Below are positions 39,472 to 49,201 of a stretch of 64,000 bases of DNA, piece by piece. Within the stretch, counting starts at the first letter, position 1; the number at the start of each line of letters is the position of its first letter. A program made the position numbers and the translations under genes. This DNA is from Candidatus Paracaedibacteraceae bacterium UBA6184 (GTDB lineage: Bacteria > Pseudomonadota > Alphaproteobacteria > UBA6184), in NCBI GenBank assembly GCA_002422845.1, contig DITM01000057.1, positions 1 through 64,000 of the forward strand, read 5' to 3'. The notes below the pieces were generated by a model. The model saw only the letters and a list, made by a program, of their open reading frames with translations, had not been told where the DNA came from and searched no databases.

Positions 39472-41199
39472 ATGCTAAATAATAACTTTAATCCATTTAA
39501 TTTTTGGAATCGAACAAGCTCCTCAGTCAATGCGCATAATCCATTTATGGATCCGGGTGTTTTAATGTCAAGCATGTCCGCTGCGTTGCAAAAAATAATG
39601 AAGGATCCAGAAAAACGCGAAAGCGTTCAAAAATCTTTGCACAGCTGTACTGAGGTTCTAAGCAAATATATATTAAAGCGAATGAGTGGTGATATTGTGG
39701 ATCCCCCCATTGTTGTGGCAGCTAGAGATAAGCGATTTAGCCACGATCACTGGGAATCGAATATTTTCTTTGATATCATGAAGCAATCGTATTTAGTATT
39801 TTCAGATTGGTTTGAAAAAACACTGAATGATGACGAGATTGATTTAGATCCTGAGGAAAAAAAACAACTACGCTTTTATGCGCAACAAATTATTCATTCC
39901 ATGTCGCCTAATAACTTTGCGTTTTTAAATCCATCTGTTATCGAGGAAGCGCAAAAGACAGGTGGAGCCAGCATGATGAAGGGATTCATGACCATGATGG
40001 AGGACTTACAAAAAGGTAAGGATCCAGACATGACCGATATGAACCATTTTAAAATTGGGGAAAATATCGCCCTTTCAAAAGGGAGTGTTGTTTTTAGAAA
40101 TGATCTGATTGAGCTGATTCAATATTCGCCCACCACAGAAAAAGTATTTCAAAAACCCATGCTAATTGTTCCACCATGGATTAATAAATATTATGTGTTT
40201 GATTTGTCACCTGAAAAATCTATGGTGCAGTGGTTATTAGATCAGGGCAGAACCGTTTTTATTATTTCATGGGTTAACCCGGATATATCTCATCGATATA
40301 AAACAATCGAATCTTATATTTTAGAGGGTCCAAAAGCTGCAATTGAAATTATACAAAAGATCACAAATGTTGAGAGTGTTGACGCAATGGGGTACTGCCT
40401 GGGCGGGACGTTGTTGGTTTGTTTAGAAGCTTATTTTTCGGCTGTAAACCGGAAAGATATTGCGTCATTAACGCTATTAACGACACTAACAGATTTTTCA
40501 GATGCGGGCGATTTAACAGCGTTTGCAAGTGAAGAGTATGTGCAAAAAATCGAAAAGTTAATGGGTGACAAGGGGTATTTGAGCGGAAAAATAATGGCGC
40601 GTACATTTAATATGATGCGACCTTCAGAATTGGTTTGGTCATATGTTGTAAACAATTACTATATGGGCAAAGACCCTGTGCCGTTTGATTTTTTGTATTG
40701 GAATTCTGATAATACAAATATGCCCGAGGCAATGCACAGTAATCTATTGCGTTTTTTCTATCAACAGAATCGACTAACCAACCCAGGAAAGTATAAGGTA
40801 GATGGTGAGGGAATTGATCTGAGTAAAATCGAGATTCCAGTTTATATGATGTCAACTAAGGATGATCATATTGCGCCATGGAAAGCTACGTATTCCGGAG
40901 TTTCATTAATGAAAAATGCTAATTTGCAATTTGTATTGGGTGGTTCGGGTCATGTAGCGGGTGTGGTTAATCCACCCGCAAAAGAAAAATATGGATTTTG
41001 GGTGAATAAGAATCTGACCATATCTGCCGATGAATGGCAGGCTGAAGCAACAGAAAACAAAGGGTCTTGGTGGATTCATTGGCATCAATGGTTGTCAGAC
41101 TTGGATAGCTCCAAAGTTGCTGCACGACCTGTTGGGTCGGGCGAGTATCCTGCGTTGTGTGATGCCCCGGGAGACTATGTTCTAAAATCGTGTGAATAA
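39472..41199 (+). CDS. phaC: Class I poly(3-hydroxyalkanoate) synthase
   Basis: Polymerises hydroxyacyl-CoA into storage polyester granules. 575 aa. The lipase-like box is GYCLGG with nucleophile Cys309; the catalytic Asp is in STKDDHIAPW, and the His in GSGHVAGVVNPP. The N-terminal PhaC_N domain includes NPFNFW-like and DKRFSHDHWESN segments. phaA, phaB and phasin genes are not in the window. Upstream 77 bases are shared with divergent recJ. Confidence 0.95.
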   Translation: MLNNNFNPFNFWNRTSSSVNAHNPFMDPGVLMSSMSAALQKIMKDPEKRESVQKSLHSCTEVLSKYILKRMSGDIVDPPIVVAARDKRFSHDHWESNIFFDIMKQSYLVFSDWFEKTLNDDEIDLDPEEKKQLRFYAQQIIHSMSPNNFAFLNPSVIEEAQKTGGASMMKGFMTMMEDLQKGKDPDMTDMNHFKIGENIALSKGSVVFRNDLIELIQYSPTTEKVFQKPMLIVPPWINKYYVFDLSPEKSMVQWLLDQGRTVFIISWVNPDISHRYKTIESYILEGPKAAIEIIQKITNVESVDAMGYCLGGTLLVCLEAYFSAVNRKDIASLTLLTTLTDFSDAGDLTAFASEEYVQKIEKLMGDKGYLSGKIMARTFNMMRPSELVWSYVVNNYYMGKDPVPFDFLYWNSDNTNMPEAMHSNLLRFFYQQNRLTNPGKYKVDGEGIDLSKIEIPVYMMSTKDDHIAPWKATYSGVSLMKNANLQFVLGGSGHVAGVVNPPAKEKYGFWVNKNLTISADEWQAEATENKGSWWIHWHQWLSDLDSSKVAARPVGSGEYPALCDAPGDYVLKSCE

Positions 41200-41253
41200 T
41201 TTAGTTGGCAAGCTGTCTGAGCGTGATATAATTCGATTGCTTTTAATGGTGTA

Positions 41254-42144
41254 ATGATGACCGACAATCGAAACTCTGAACTAGATGTAATCGCCGATGT
41301 GCCTGGGGCGCAGTCACATACTGCGCAACCCGCTAACTTGTTTATCCGATTGCTTTTTACAAATCTGATCTGCCTTGTAATAGCGCTGGGGGCGGGATGG
41401 TATTTTATTATTAGGCCATATATTGGTGGTATTGAATCGCAATTGTCCCAGACAATGACGGCGACACGAGGTGTTGCCCCGATGTCAGATGTAAAAGAAT
41501 TACGACGCAGTATTGATGTCTTACAAACCAAGGTGATTAGTTTAGAACAATACGGTCAACGTTATGCAGATATACAGCAAGACATACAACGTGTTGAAGC
41601 GCAACTGAAAGAGCTTGAGAAAAAAGCATCTGCAGATACAAGTCAAGCTATGAGTATTCAAGGATGGCGCGATGATCTTTCCAACGCGATTAATTCAGCT
41701 GAACCGTTGGTGTCGTTTCGTCAGAATCCTTTAGTCCCGGAAAAAATTCGTGAGATGATTTCGAATATAGATTTTATTCCAACATATAAAAACATTTCTG
41801 AGAGCTGGGCCAAAATCCGAAGTGGTGTAAAATTTCAAGCTCAACCGTCGCAGAAAACAGCAGCAGTTTCGGAAAGTTGGTGGGGTGGGTTTAAAGTTTT
41901 CTTAAAGAGCATCTTTAAAGTTCAACGATTGGACAAAGACTCTTTAACCCCTGAAGAAGTATTTGTTCGTCAGGTAGATAAGTTTTTGATAGAAAATGAC
42001 GTTGATGCGTTGTATCAGTGGGCGGAGTCTTACATGAATCGGTTTGATGGGGCGACTCAAGTGCTTGTAAAAGTATGGATGGATAAGTTACAAAATTATC
42101 AACACGGGCAGTTAATTTTAAAGATGGTGAAACGAATTAAATGA
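41254..42144 (+). CDS. Mitofilin (Mic60)-domain membrane protein
   Basis: 296 aa. A cytoplasmic N-terminal tail is followed by one membrane helix (residues about 30-52), then a coiled coil (about 78-135) and a helical C-terminal region with the mitofilin-like WWGGFKVFLKSIFKVQRL segment. Alphaproteobacterial Mic60 homologs sit beside hemY, as here, and shape intracytoplasmic membrane or tether the outer membrane. The usual hemC and hemD neighbours are absent. Overlaps hemY by four bases. Confidence 0.75.
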   Translation: MMTDNRNSELDVIADVPGAQSHTAQPANLFIRLLFTNLICLVIALGAGWYFIIRPYIGGIESQLSQTMTATRGVAPMSDVKELRRSIDVLQTKVISLEQYGQRYADIQQDIQRVEAQLKELEKKASADTSQAMSIQGWRDDLSNAINSAEPLVSFRQNPLVPEKIREMISNIDFIPTYKNISESWAKIRSGVKFQAQPSQKTAAVSESWWGGFKVFLKSIFKVQRLDKDSLTPEEVFVRQVDKFLIENDVDALYQWAESYMNRFDGATQVLVKVWMDKLQNYQHGQLILKMVKRIK

Positions 42145-43448
42145 TTAAATCTGTACTGAAATTATTGTTGCTCTTGTGTATTGGGGGCTTGATAGTATTT
42201 GCATATCAGGCAAAAGGTTATGTAGACATCCGTTGGGAAGGCGTGTCTGTTTCAATGAAAATTGGAACCTTCGTGTTGCTAATTTTGATAGGAACTTGGA
42301 TATTATTTTATGTTTTTTTGTTTGTAAGTTATTTAGGGAGACTGGCGAAAAACTTAAAACAATATTGGAAGAATCGTCATGAATTGGAAGGCCATCGGTA
42401 TATAGAAGAAGCAATTTCTGCCCTTGCTGGGGGCATGTCAGATGTAGCCTTGAAGAAAGCTAGAAAAGGCTCAGAGTTGTTAAAAGGGTCTCTTTTTGCA
42501 CAATGGATTTATGCGTTTGCTATGAATGAAGTTGGCGGTGGTCTGGATGAAAGTGTTATTGCTGGATTGGTTAAATCAAAAAGTTTTGGCTTGGCTGGGT
42601 ATCGGTTGCGTATCGAGCAATTGTTAAAACAACGAGATCAAGTGACCGTTGTTAATGAGGTTGAGGCTGCTGTTGAACGATACCCAAATGCTGTTTGGTT
42701 ATTAGATACTTTATTTAAAATTCATGTGCAACAAGGTGATATTCAAAAAGCTATTGAGGTTGCTAAAAAACTGAGACAGCTCAACCATCCAGATGCTGAT
42801 TCAAAAATGGCATTGTGTTATGTATTGCAAAGTCGTTTGGAAAAGAAATCTGAACAAAAGCTTAAGTGTTTGCAATTGGCTCATGAATTAGACAAAACAA
42901 ATACGATTGTTGGGATTGAATTGTCCAAGGAGCATATTGCGGATGGGCGCATTAAAAAAGCTCAACAGGTGATTGAAACCGTGTGGAAGTATTCTCGTCA
43001 ACCAGAGTTAGGCGATATTTATCTGGAAACGTTAACCGGATCGAATTCTGAAGAAATGTTGGTGGGGGCATTAAAATTACTTGAGATATCAAATGCCAGT
43101 ACCGAGGGGTATGTTGTTGTTATTAAAGTATGTATTCAAAGTGAGTTTTATCAAAAGGCTAGATACTATTTAGAAAAAGCGATTCAAGCCAACGGAGGCA
43201 TGTCGTATAGTTTGTTTGAGTTGCGAGTTGACCTTGCAAAAAAAGATTGTGCTGAAAAAGTAGATTATCCACTTTGGATAAAACAGGTTGTGGCTCACAA
43301 ACGATTTGAAGGATGGGAGTGTGCTCATTGTAGGTCTGTTGCAGCACAGTGGGAAGTCGAGTGTTTGCGATGTGGAGAGGTGGGCTCTTATTTTTGGAAG
43401 GGCGAACACGAACATGAAAATAATTTTTTTGCAATCAAGGGAGTTTAG
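42141..43448 (+). CDS. hemY: HemY-like TPR membrane protein with C-terminal zinc ribbon
   Basis: 435 aa. Two N-terminal membrane helices form the HemY_N domain, followed by helical TPR-type repeats. The C-terminus carries a rubredoxin-like ribbon with Cys394, Cys397, Cys408 and Cys411 (WECAHC and CLRCGE), recalling LapB/YciM. Despite its name, the family's role in haem synthesis is not established; the link to Mic60 points to envelope organisation. Confidence 0.85.
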   Translation: MIKSVLKLLLLLCIGGLIVFAYQAKGYVDIRWEGVSVSMKIGTFVLLILIGTWILFYVFLFVSYLGRLAKNLKQYWKNRHELEGHRYIEEAISALAGGMSDVALKKARKGSELLKGSLFAQWIYAFAMNEVGGGLDESVIAGLVKSKSFGLAGYRLRIEQLLKQRDQVTVVNEVEAAVERYPNAVWLLDTLFKIHVQQGDIQKAIEVAKKLRQLNHPDADSKMALCYVLQSRLEKKSEQKLKCLQLAHELDKTNTIVGIELSKEHIADGRIKKAQQVIETVWKYSRQPELGDIYLETLTGSNSEEMLVGALKLLEISNASTEGYVVVIKVCIQSEFYQKARYYLEKAIQANGGMSYSLFELRVDLAKKDCAEKVDYPLWIKQVVAHKRFEGWECAHCRSVAAQWEVECLRCGEVGSYFWKGEHEHENNFFAIKGV

Positions 43449-43451
43449 CAA

Positions 43452-43709
43452 GTGTTAAGTAACGTGATGTATACAAAGTCGTATTGTCCCTATTGTGTAA
43501 AGGCGGCCGGCATTTTGGATCGTAATAATATTCAGTATGAATTAGTGGACATTTCAGAAGACCCATCGTTGGTTCAAGAAATGTTGGATCGATCTGGTGG
43601 TCGTAAAACTGTACCCCAAATTTTTATTAATGACACTCATGTGGGTGGATGTGATGATTTAGAGGCATTGTATTTATCTGGGGGATTGGATAAACTATTA
43701 AAAAAGTGA
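43452..43709 (+). CDS. grxC: Glutaredoxin 3
   Basis: 85-aa dithiol glutaredoxin with the CPYC active site at residues 12-15 and TVPQIFINDTHVGGCDD glutathione-binding region. The GTG at 43452 gives an N-terminus that aligns with E. coli Grx3; an in-frame ATG at 43467 would remove the first strand. Three bases after hemY. Confidence 0.93.
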   Translation: MLSNVMYTKSYCPYCVKAAGILDRNNIQYELVDISEDPSLVQEMLDRSGGRKTVPQIFINDTHVGGCDDLEALYLSGGLDKLLKK

Positions 43710-43719
43710 TGTTTATATA

Positions 43720-44793
43720 ATGAAAAAAATTGGTGTGATGACAAGTGGCGGAGATTGTTCGGGGTTAAATGCCGCGATACGTGCTGTCACGTTAAGAGCT
43801 TGCGATCTGGGCATTCAAGTCCTTGGATTTCGTCAGGGGTCAATCGGTTTGTTAAACAGAGATTATGTTAATCTGACCCCAAAGAAAGTTTCGTACGAAT
43901 ATTTAATGAAGGGTGGGTCTGTTCTTGGGTCCATTAACAAAGGGAATCCTTTTCAATATCTTACCGATGAAGGGGTTCATATTGATGTGACCGCTGAAAT
44001 AGCAGCATCCTATAAAGCATTAGAATTAGATGTCATTATTTCTATTGGTGGTGACGGTAGCTTTTCAATCATGCATTCATTGATGAAGCGATTTGATATG
44101 AATGTTATTGGAATTCCCAAAACAATCGATAATGATTTATCGTGCACAGATTATGCCATTGGGTATTCTACCAGTGTGCAGGTGATTTCCGATTGCATTG
44201 ATAAATTGCAAACTACGGCTGAAAGTCATCAGCGTATTATTGTGGTTCAAGTCATGGGGCGTGATGCGGGTCATTTGGCGCTTGCGGGGGGAATTGCTGG
44301 GGGTGCTGATATTATATTAATTCCAGAAGTTCCGTATTCTATGAATGTCGTGGCAACGCATTTAAAAAAAATATTTCGGTCTCAAAAGAAATTCGCAATT
44401 GTTGTGGTGTCAGAAGCCATTAAGACTGTCGATGGATCTTCTGTTATGGTCATGGATGAGGTCAATAATCGCCCCCGTTACGATGGTTCGGCAGCTTATA
44501 TTGCAAATTTGATTGAACGTCATACGGGATTAGAAACCCGACCTGTGGTTTTGGGTCATTTGCAGCGCGGTGGAAGCCCGAATGCATTTGATCGCCTGTT
44601 GGCCTCGCAGCTAGGTGTGTATGCGGTAGATTTGGCAGTGCAAGAAAAATTTGGTCAAGTGATAGTAACTCAAAACAATGCGATTACGCATGTTCCTATT
44701 GAGCGCACCATTAATACATATAACCATGTTGATGTTCAGGGTAATCTGGTGCACGCTGCGCGTGGCTTAGGAATTTGTTTAGGAGATGCATAA
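43720..44793 (+). CDS. pfkA: 6-Phosphofructokinase with mixed ATP/PPi signatures
   Basis: Phosphorylates fructose-6-phosphate, 357 aa. GGDCSGLNAAIR opens the fold. The phosphate-donor site reads GGDGS (Gly113, the residue of ATP-dependent enzymes, E. coli Gly104) but the next motif is PKTIDND (Lys134, typical of PPi-dependent or group III enzymes, E. coli Gly124). Asp137 is the catalytic base. Other landmarks are MGRDAGHLAL, IPEVPY and HLQRGGSP. The combination is known from group III ATP-PFKs, so ATP is the likelier donor, but this is inference. Confidence 0.92.
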   Translation: MKKIGVMTSGGDCSGLNAAIRAVTLRACDLGIQVLGFRQGSIGLLNRDYVNLTPKKVSYEYLMKGGSVLGSINKGNPFQYLTDEGVHIDVTAEIAASYKALELDVIISIGGDGSFSIMHSLMKRFDMNVIGIPKTIDNDLSCTDYAIGYSTSVQVISDCIDKLQTTAESHQRIIVVQVMGRDAGHLALAGGIAGGADIILIPEVPYSMNVVATHLKKIFRSQKKFAIVVVSEAIKTVDGSSVMVMDEVNNRPRYDGSAAYIANLIERHTGLETRPVVLGHLQRGGSPNAFDRLLASQLGVYAVDLAVQEKFGQVIVTQNNAITHVPIERTINTYNHVDVQGNLVHAARGLGICLGDA

Positions 44794-47576
44794 TATTTAA
44801 ACCGACCCTATCAAAATTAGCCGCTCTGTTTGTTGGTCTGTACATTTTATGCGGCGCTGCGTATGCAAGTTCTAAAACAATAGTCGCAGTACAAGCAGGA
44901 GACCATTCTGATTTTGTAAGACTATCGTTAACTTGGCCACAGCCGATTAATTTTGATTATGTTCGTAAGCCAACAGGCTTTGAGATTCGATTTTTTCAAA
45001 AGGCTGAATTGTTGTTGGATCGTTTAATCAGCGTTTTCCCAGGAAGTTCTTACAGACAAGACGGCAATCAAACGGTTCTAAGTATTAATGTATCGCCTAA
45101 GCGAAACTTTATAGCCAAATCATATGGCAACATAACATATCTGGACGTTTATAAGGATGGAGTTCAAGAAATAAAGCTTGTCCCTCATCCTGGTATCAAA
45201 GCAAGTCATTCAGTCGTTGATAAGAAGAAGGTTGAAACTAAAACCACCGAGATTGATTTACAAAATCTATTCAGAAAAGTTGCAGACTATCTGGGTGAGT
45301 TAAAACCAGACATGGGGGCAACTGTTACAAGCTATGGTGATAATGGGATTCTTTTAAAATATCAGGATGCTCCGATCGCTGTGTATGAGAATGAAAAAAA
45401 AGTATGTATCGTTATTTTAAAAGACGAATATCCCATCCTTGAAAAACAGCTGGAAGAAAAATATTCCGTTCAGTTCTTAAAACTAAATGGTGCATTTGTA
45501 CTGCAGATTGGCGTTAAAGATTTTCTTAATCCAATTGTATCTAAGGATCCTAATGGATGGCGAATAGAATTCAAACGAGCCTTGCTTAATGGTAACAACC
45601 CACAATTCTTTATACGAGATGGGGCTGCAAAAATCAAAATGAATAGGTCTGGATTATTTGATCCGATAGACGTGAATGGGGTTTCTGTTTTTTGTACATT
45701 AAGCCCAGATGTATTTGTGCCAATGCAGCTTGAAGATGATCGGGTGCATGTTTTTGCGACATCGGCGGGTGCTGCATTTAAGGTAGGTATTCCAGAGACG
45801 ATAGAAGTGGATAGAGACTTTATTACATTATTGTTTGAAGCGGGGGTCTTGCCTCAGGATAAGCTTAGAAAGATAGATTTTAGTCAGCTTGATGCAGCAG
45901 AGCCTTTCTCAAGTTGTAAGCAAAAGCTTTTGGATGCGATCATATCAGTGGATGGAAATGGTATTCAAAAACATATTGATCTTATTCTATTGTACTTATC
46001 AAAAGGTTTTGGAGGTGAGGCTGCAAGTGAAGTTGAAGCCTTGTCGCAAGAGTCATCTGGGGTCGACCCTGGGTTGTTGACTCTATTAGGTGGTGTAGCT
46101 GGGATAGTAGATGGGGTTCTTGAAACTGAAGGCGTTAATAAACTATTTTCATTGCACAAAATGGATTTAGAGACAGCGGCCTGGTATGCATTTTCGTTGG
46201 CTCAGTTAGAGCAAGTGGTCATACCTTATTATTTGGCAGAGTTTCTGTTTCATAGCATAAATGTTTTTCCAGAGCCCCTAAGGTCATTGTTGTTTGTTTC
46301 TTTGGCGAATCGATTGATTTTGCAAAACGATATTGATCTGGCGGAAATCATTATTCAAAAAATTAATGAAGATCGACTTTCTTCAGAGTCGGTTTTATTA
46401 AAACAATTTTTATATGCCAAGATTAGAAAAGTGAAATATAAGCAAGATGACGCAGAAGAGTTCAAACGGTTGTTGCGGCAAACTCAAGATCCATTATTAG
46501 AAGCGCGCATAATTATCGAAAGTGGGTTGATCGATTGGAAGAAAAAAGATCACCTTTCTTATATAGAAACATTAGAAATGGTATTGCCTTTGATTTCGGG
46601 TAGTTCATATCATTTGGAAGCATTGGATTATTTATTTAGTTATCATATAGGTGTCGGTAATTATTTGCAGGCACTTGAGCTTGGGATTTTATATAAAAAA
46701 GCACATCCTCAAGCATATTCAAAGATTAAGCTCAAAACTCAAACCCTTATGTATGATCTAGTGCGAGAGAAAGCGTTTGAAAACAATGGTTTGATTTTCA
46801 AGTTACAATTATTGACAGAGTTTGTGGATGATTTGCCATCAAGTGGGCATGTTGCAGATACTATTTTAGATTTGACACAAAAATTAGAGGGAATAGGGTT
46901 GTTGGAAGAGTCGATACATTTGATCGAACGGTATATACGAAGAGCGGATGTTCGATTAAATCTTAAAAAGCAACAGGAGGTATTTTTTCAACTGTTGGAT
47001 TTTTATATAAAGAATGAGTCAGTAGCTAAAGCAAAAGATTTGATAGTTATGATTGAAAAAAGCGGCGAACTGACCAAGGAAAATATGGAAAGGGCGCAAG
47101 TTTATAAAGCGCGACTTTCGCTATTAAGAAATAAACCGGACGAAGCATTAGTATTTTTGCAACTTAATCATTCTTTGGAAGGATTGAAAATTAAGTCATC
47201 TTTGTTATGGGGGCGAGAAAATTGGTCTGGTGCGGCGGATGCTTTGGAAGAGCTTATCGATACACACGGTAAGCAATTGGATAGCGAGCGCAGAGAAAGA
47301 TATATTGTTCATTTGGCGGCGGCGTTAGTCTTGAATGAAGAGAAATATCGTTCAAAAAACGTGGGCAGACAAAAAACCAGAGTGACCCTTCAGGGGGTGC
47401 TTCAAAAATACGAAGGGGTGATGTCAAAATATAAAGTATTGTTAGATGATTTAACCACAGAGCCCTATAATAGTATGTTGGATGAGTTGAGTCGGCAGGT
47501 TATCACCAACGAAACCAATGAAACTGATAAAATAGAAAGTTTATTTAATCAGTTAAAAGCAGTACCAACCAATTAA
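44775..47576 (+). CDS. Large periplasmic protein with AMIN-like N-terminus and helical repeats
   Basis: 933 aa. A signal peptide ends near AYA-SS. A beta-rich N-terminal part (FVRLSLTWPQPINFDY, then FEIRFFQKAE) resembles AMIN-like modules that precede TPR arrays in alphaproteobacteria. From about residue 370 onwards the sequence is all-helical repeat. No enzyme motif was found. The start is unusual: the only plausible codon is TTG at 44775, inside pfkA, giving the basic n-region MFRRCIIFKP; no ATG or GTG lies near the signal peptide. tolB follows after 39 bases, suggesting an envelope or cell-division role. Confidence 0.7.
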   Translation: MFRRCIIFKPTLSKLAALFVGLYILCGAAYASSKTIVAVQAGDHSDFVRLSLTWPQPINFDYVRKPTGFEIRFFQKAELLLDRLISVFPGSSYRQDGNQTVLSINVSPKRNFIAKSYGNITYLDVYKDGVQEIKLVPHPGIKASHSVVDKKKVETKTTEIDLQNLFRKVADYLGELKPDMGATVTSYGDNGILLKYQDAPIAVYENEKKVCIVILKDEYPILEKQLEEKYSVQFLKLNGAFVLQIGVKDFLNPIVSKDPNGWRIEFKRALLNGNNPQFFIRDGAAKIKMNRSGLFDPIDVNGVSVFCTLSPDVFVPMQLEDDRVHVFATSAGAAFKVGIPETIEVDRDFITLLFEAGVLPQDKLRKIDFSQLDAAEPFSSCKQKLLDAIISVDGNGIQKHIDLILLYLSKGFGGEAASEVEALSQESSGVDPGLLTLLGGVAGIVDGVLETEGVNKLFSLHKMDLETAAWYAFSLAQLEQVVIPYYLAEFLFHSINVFPEPLRSLLFVSLANRLILQNDIDLAEIIIQKINEDRLSSESVLLKQFLYAKIRKVKYKQDDAEEFKRLLRQTQDPLLEARIIIESGLIDWKKKDHLSYIETLEMVLPLISGSSYHLEALDYLFSYHIGVGNYLQALELGILYKKAHPQAYSKIKLKTQTLMYDLVREKAFENNGLIFKLQLLTEFVDDLPSSGHVADTILDLTQKLEGIGLLEESIHLIERYIRRADVRLNLKKQQEVFFQLLDFYIKNESVAKAKDLIVMIEKSGELTKENMERAQVYKARLSLLRNKPDEALVFLQLNHSLEGLKIKSSLLWGRENWSGAADALEELIDTHGKQLDSERRERYIVHLAAALVLNEEKYRSKNVGRQKTRVTLQGVLQKYEGVMSKYKVLLDDLTTEPYNSMLDELSRQVITNETNETDKIESLFNQLKAVPTN

Positions 47577-47615
47577 AAAACGCGCTAATATAGCGCCGTA
47601 TAAAGAGGTTTTTTA

Positions 47616-48929
47616 ATGAAAAAAATATTGTTTTTCTGTGTTATGGCCGCGGTGTTTAACATTTCGACGGTGTGTGGCTTATTAAAGGTTCAAGTGAATC
47701 GAGGAATATTTTCACCCATCCCCATTGCGGTGGTAGATTTTAATGGCGAAGGTGATTTGGGGAAAAGCATTCGTCAGATTATCGCAAATGATTTAGGAAA
47801 TTCGGGATTGTTTAAAACGATTCCTCAGGATGCGTACATTCAAGATTCTGAATCAGTGCATAAGTCCGTTCGATTTGCGGATTGGCGTTTAATTAAAATC
47901 GATGCTTTGATTTATGGAACAATCAAAGAATCAGGCGGAAAGATATTTGTTACGTTTAGATTGATCGATGTATTTGCTGAAAAGCAAATGGTCGCTTTAG
48001 AAATGAGCGCGGACAAAGCTGATTTTAGAAAATTGGCCCATATGATTTCTAACTCAATTTATGAAAGATTGACTGGAGAGAAAGGGTATTTTACGACAAA
48101 AATAGCTTATGTTTCGGAAATAGGTCGGGCTGATCAACGTGTTAAACGATTGGCCGTAATGGATTGTGATGGTGAGAATCATCGTGATTTAACGTCGGGT
48201 CGTACGTTTGTAATGACACCCCGATTTTCTCCCGATGGAAATAAGATCGCCTACTTTAGTATCGTGAATCACGCAGGGAATGTTTTTATCTATGACATTC
48301 ACGAACATACCACCGAGTTGCTGGGTAAATTTAAAGGTATGAGTTATGCCCCACGATTTTCTGCAGATGGAAAGAAAATACTGTTCAGTATTGCCGAAGG
48401 GATGACTTCACATATTTATGAGATGGATTTAAAAACGCGCGAGAAAAAACAGTTAACCAAAGTTCCATCTTTAAATACGTCTCCCTATTATTCGCCAGAT
48501 GGTCAGCATATAGCCTTTGTATCAGATCGCAGCGGCACTCCACAAATTTATATTATGGATCGAAGTGGTGAGACAAAAGGAGAGTCTGCAAAGCGTATCA
48601 CGTTCGGACAGGGGCGATATTACACGCCTGTATTTTCTCCTAATGGACAACATCTTGCGTTTACAAAAACCCATGGTGGGACGTTTTATGTTGGGGTGCT
48701 AAAACCTGATGGTACAAGTGAGCGTACGTTAGCACAAGGGTTTTTCGTTGAGGCACCTACATGGTCGCCCAATAGTCAAATGGTCATGTATACGCGACGC
48801 ACGCCTATTAATCCTCGTACAAAATCTGAGATTGCCAGAATTTATTCAATCCATGTTTCAGGGTTTAATGAGCGTGAGATGTTAACGCCAAGAGATGCTA
48901 CTGATCCAGAGTGGTCGGGAAGTTTATAG
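47616..48929 (+). CDS. tolB: Tol-Pal system beta-propeller protein TolB
   Basis: Periplasmic component of the Tol-Pal envelope-constriction system, 437 aa. A signal peptide precedes the N-terminal domain (PIPIAVVDFNGEGDLG), then a six-bladed propeller with repeated SPDGxxIAF-type blades at roughly residues 200-430. tolQ, tolR, tolA and pal are not in the window. Confidence 0.95.
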   Translation: MKKILFFCVMAAVFNISTVCGLLKVQVNRGIFSPIPIAVVDFNGEGDLGKSIRQIIANDLGNSGLFKTIPQDAYIQDSESVHKSVRFADWRLIKIDALIYGTIKESGGKIFVTFRLIDVFAEKQMVALEMSADKADFRKLAHMISNSIYERLTGEKGYFTTKIAYVSEIGRADQRVKRLAVMDCDGENHRDLTSGRTFVMTPRFSPDGNKIAYFSIVNHAGNVFIYDIHEHTTELLGKFKGMSYAPRFSADGKKILFSIAEGMTSHIYEMDLKTREKKQLTKVPSLNTSPYYSPDGQHIAFVSDRSGTPQIYIMDRSGETKGESAKRITFGQGRYYTPVFSPNGQHLAFTKTHGGTFYVGVLKPDGTSERTLAQGFFVEAPTWSPNSQMVMYTRRTPINPRTKSEIARIYSIHVSGFNEREMLTPRDATDPEWSGSL

Positions 48930-49131
48930 TGTCGTGTTAAGGTTTGTCCGCGGCTCAAGACAACATGATGTTGCCATCTAGGTGGAGATCAACTGTCGTT
49001 TGCGCATAAGGCGCCTTGAGCCGTCAGCGTGATGCTGGATTTAATAGCAGTGCGTCGGATTTCGGTTGAATACATCATCGCAGACTCCATCGAATCTAAC
49101 TTTAATCTAATGGATGGTAACGTGCGGTGTT
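48930..49131. other. Structured noncoding region between tolB and hup
   Basis: No reading frame. CGGCTCAAG (48951-48959) pairs perfectly with CTTGAGCCG (49015-49023). CAACATGATGTTG (48961-48973) is a near-perfect palindrome. GGTGGAG (48981-48987) can pair with CTCCATC (49085-49091), enclosing further short stems including CAGC/GCTG at about 49024-49037. A long-hairpin small RNA is possible, on either strand. The CCTTGAGCCG string resembles part of 6S RNA, but the rest could not be aligned. Confidence 0.35.
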
Positions 49132-49172
49132 AAAAAATCCCCTGTATAGGTAAAGTTATAGCTATAAAGGGG
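49132..49172 (-). terminator. Rho-independent terminator of hup
   Basis: On the minus strand an 11-bp stem with one mismatch (49139-49149 with 49162-49172, CCCC/GGGG base) is followed by ATTTTTT (49132-49138), 30 bases past the hup stop. Confidence 0.8.
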
Positions 49173-49201
49173 AGGGTCGTTGAATGGTTTCAACTTAATA
49201 A

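Noticed and set aside
48930..49131. SRP RNA, tmRNA or RNase P RNA in the tolB-hup gap
   Set aside because: The gap is short and lacks their hallmark sequences such as the SRP GGAA-tetraloop region or a tRNA-like end.
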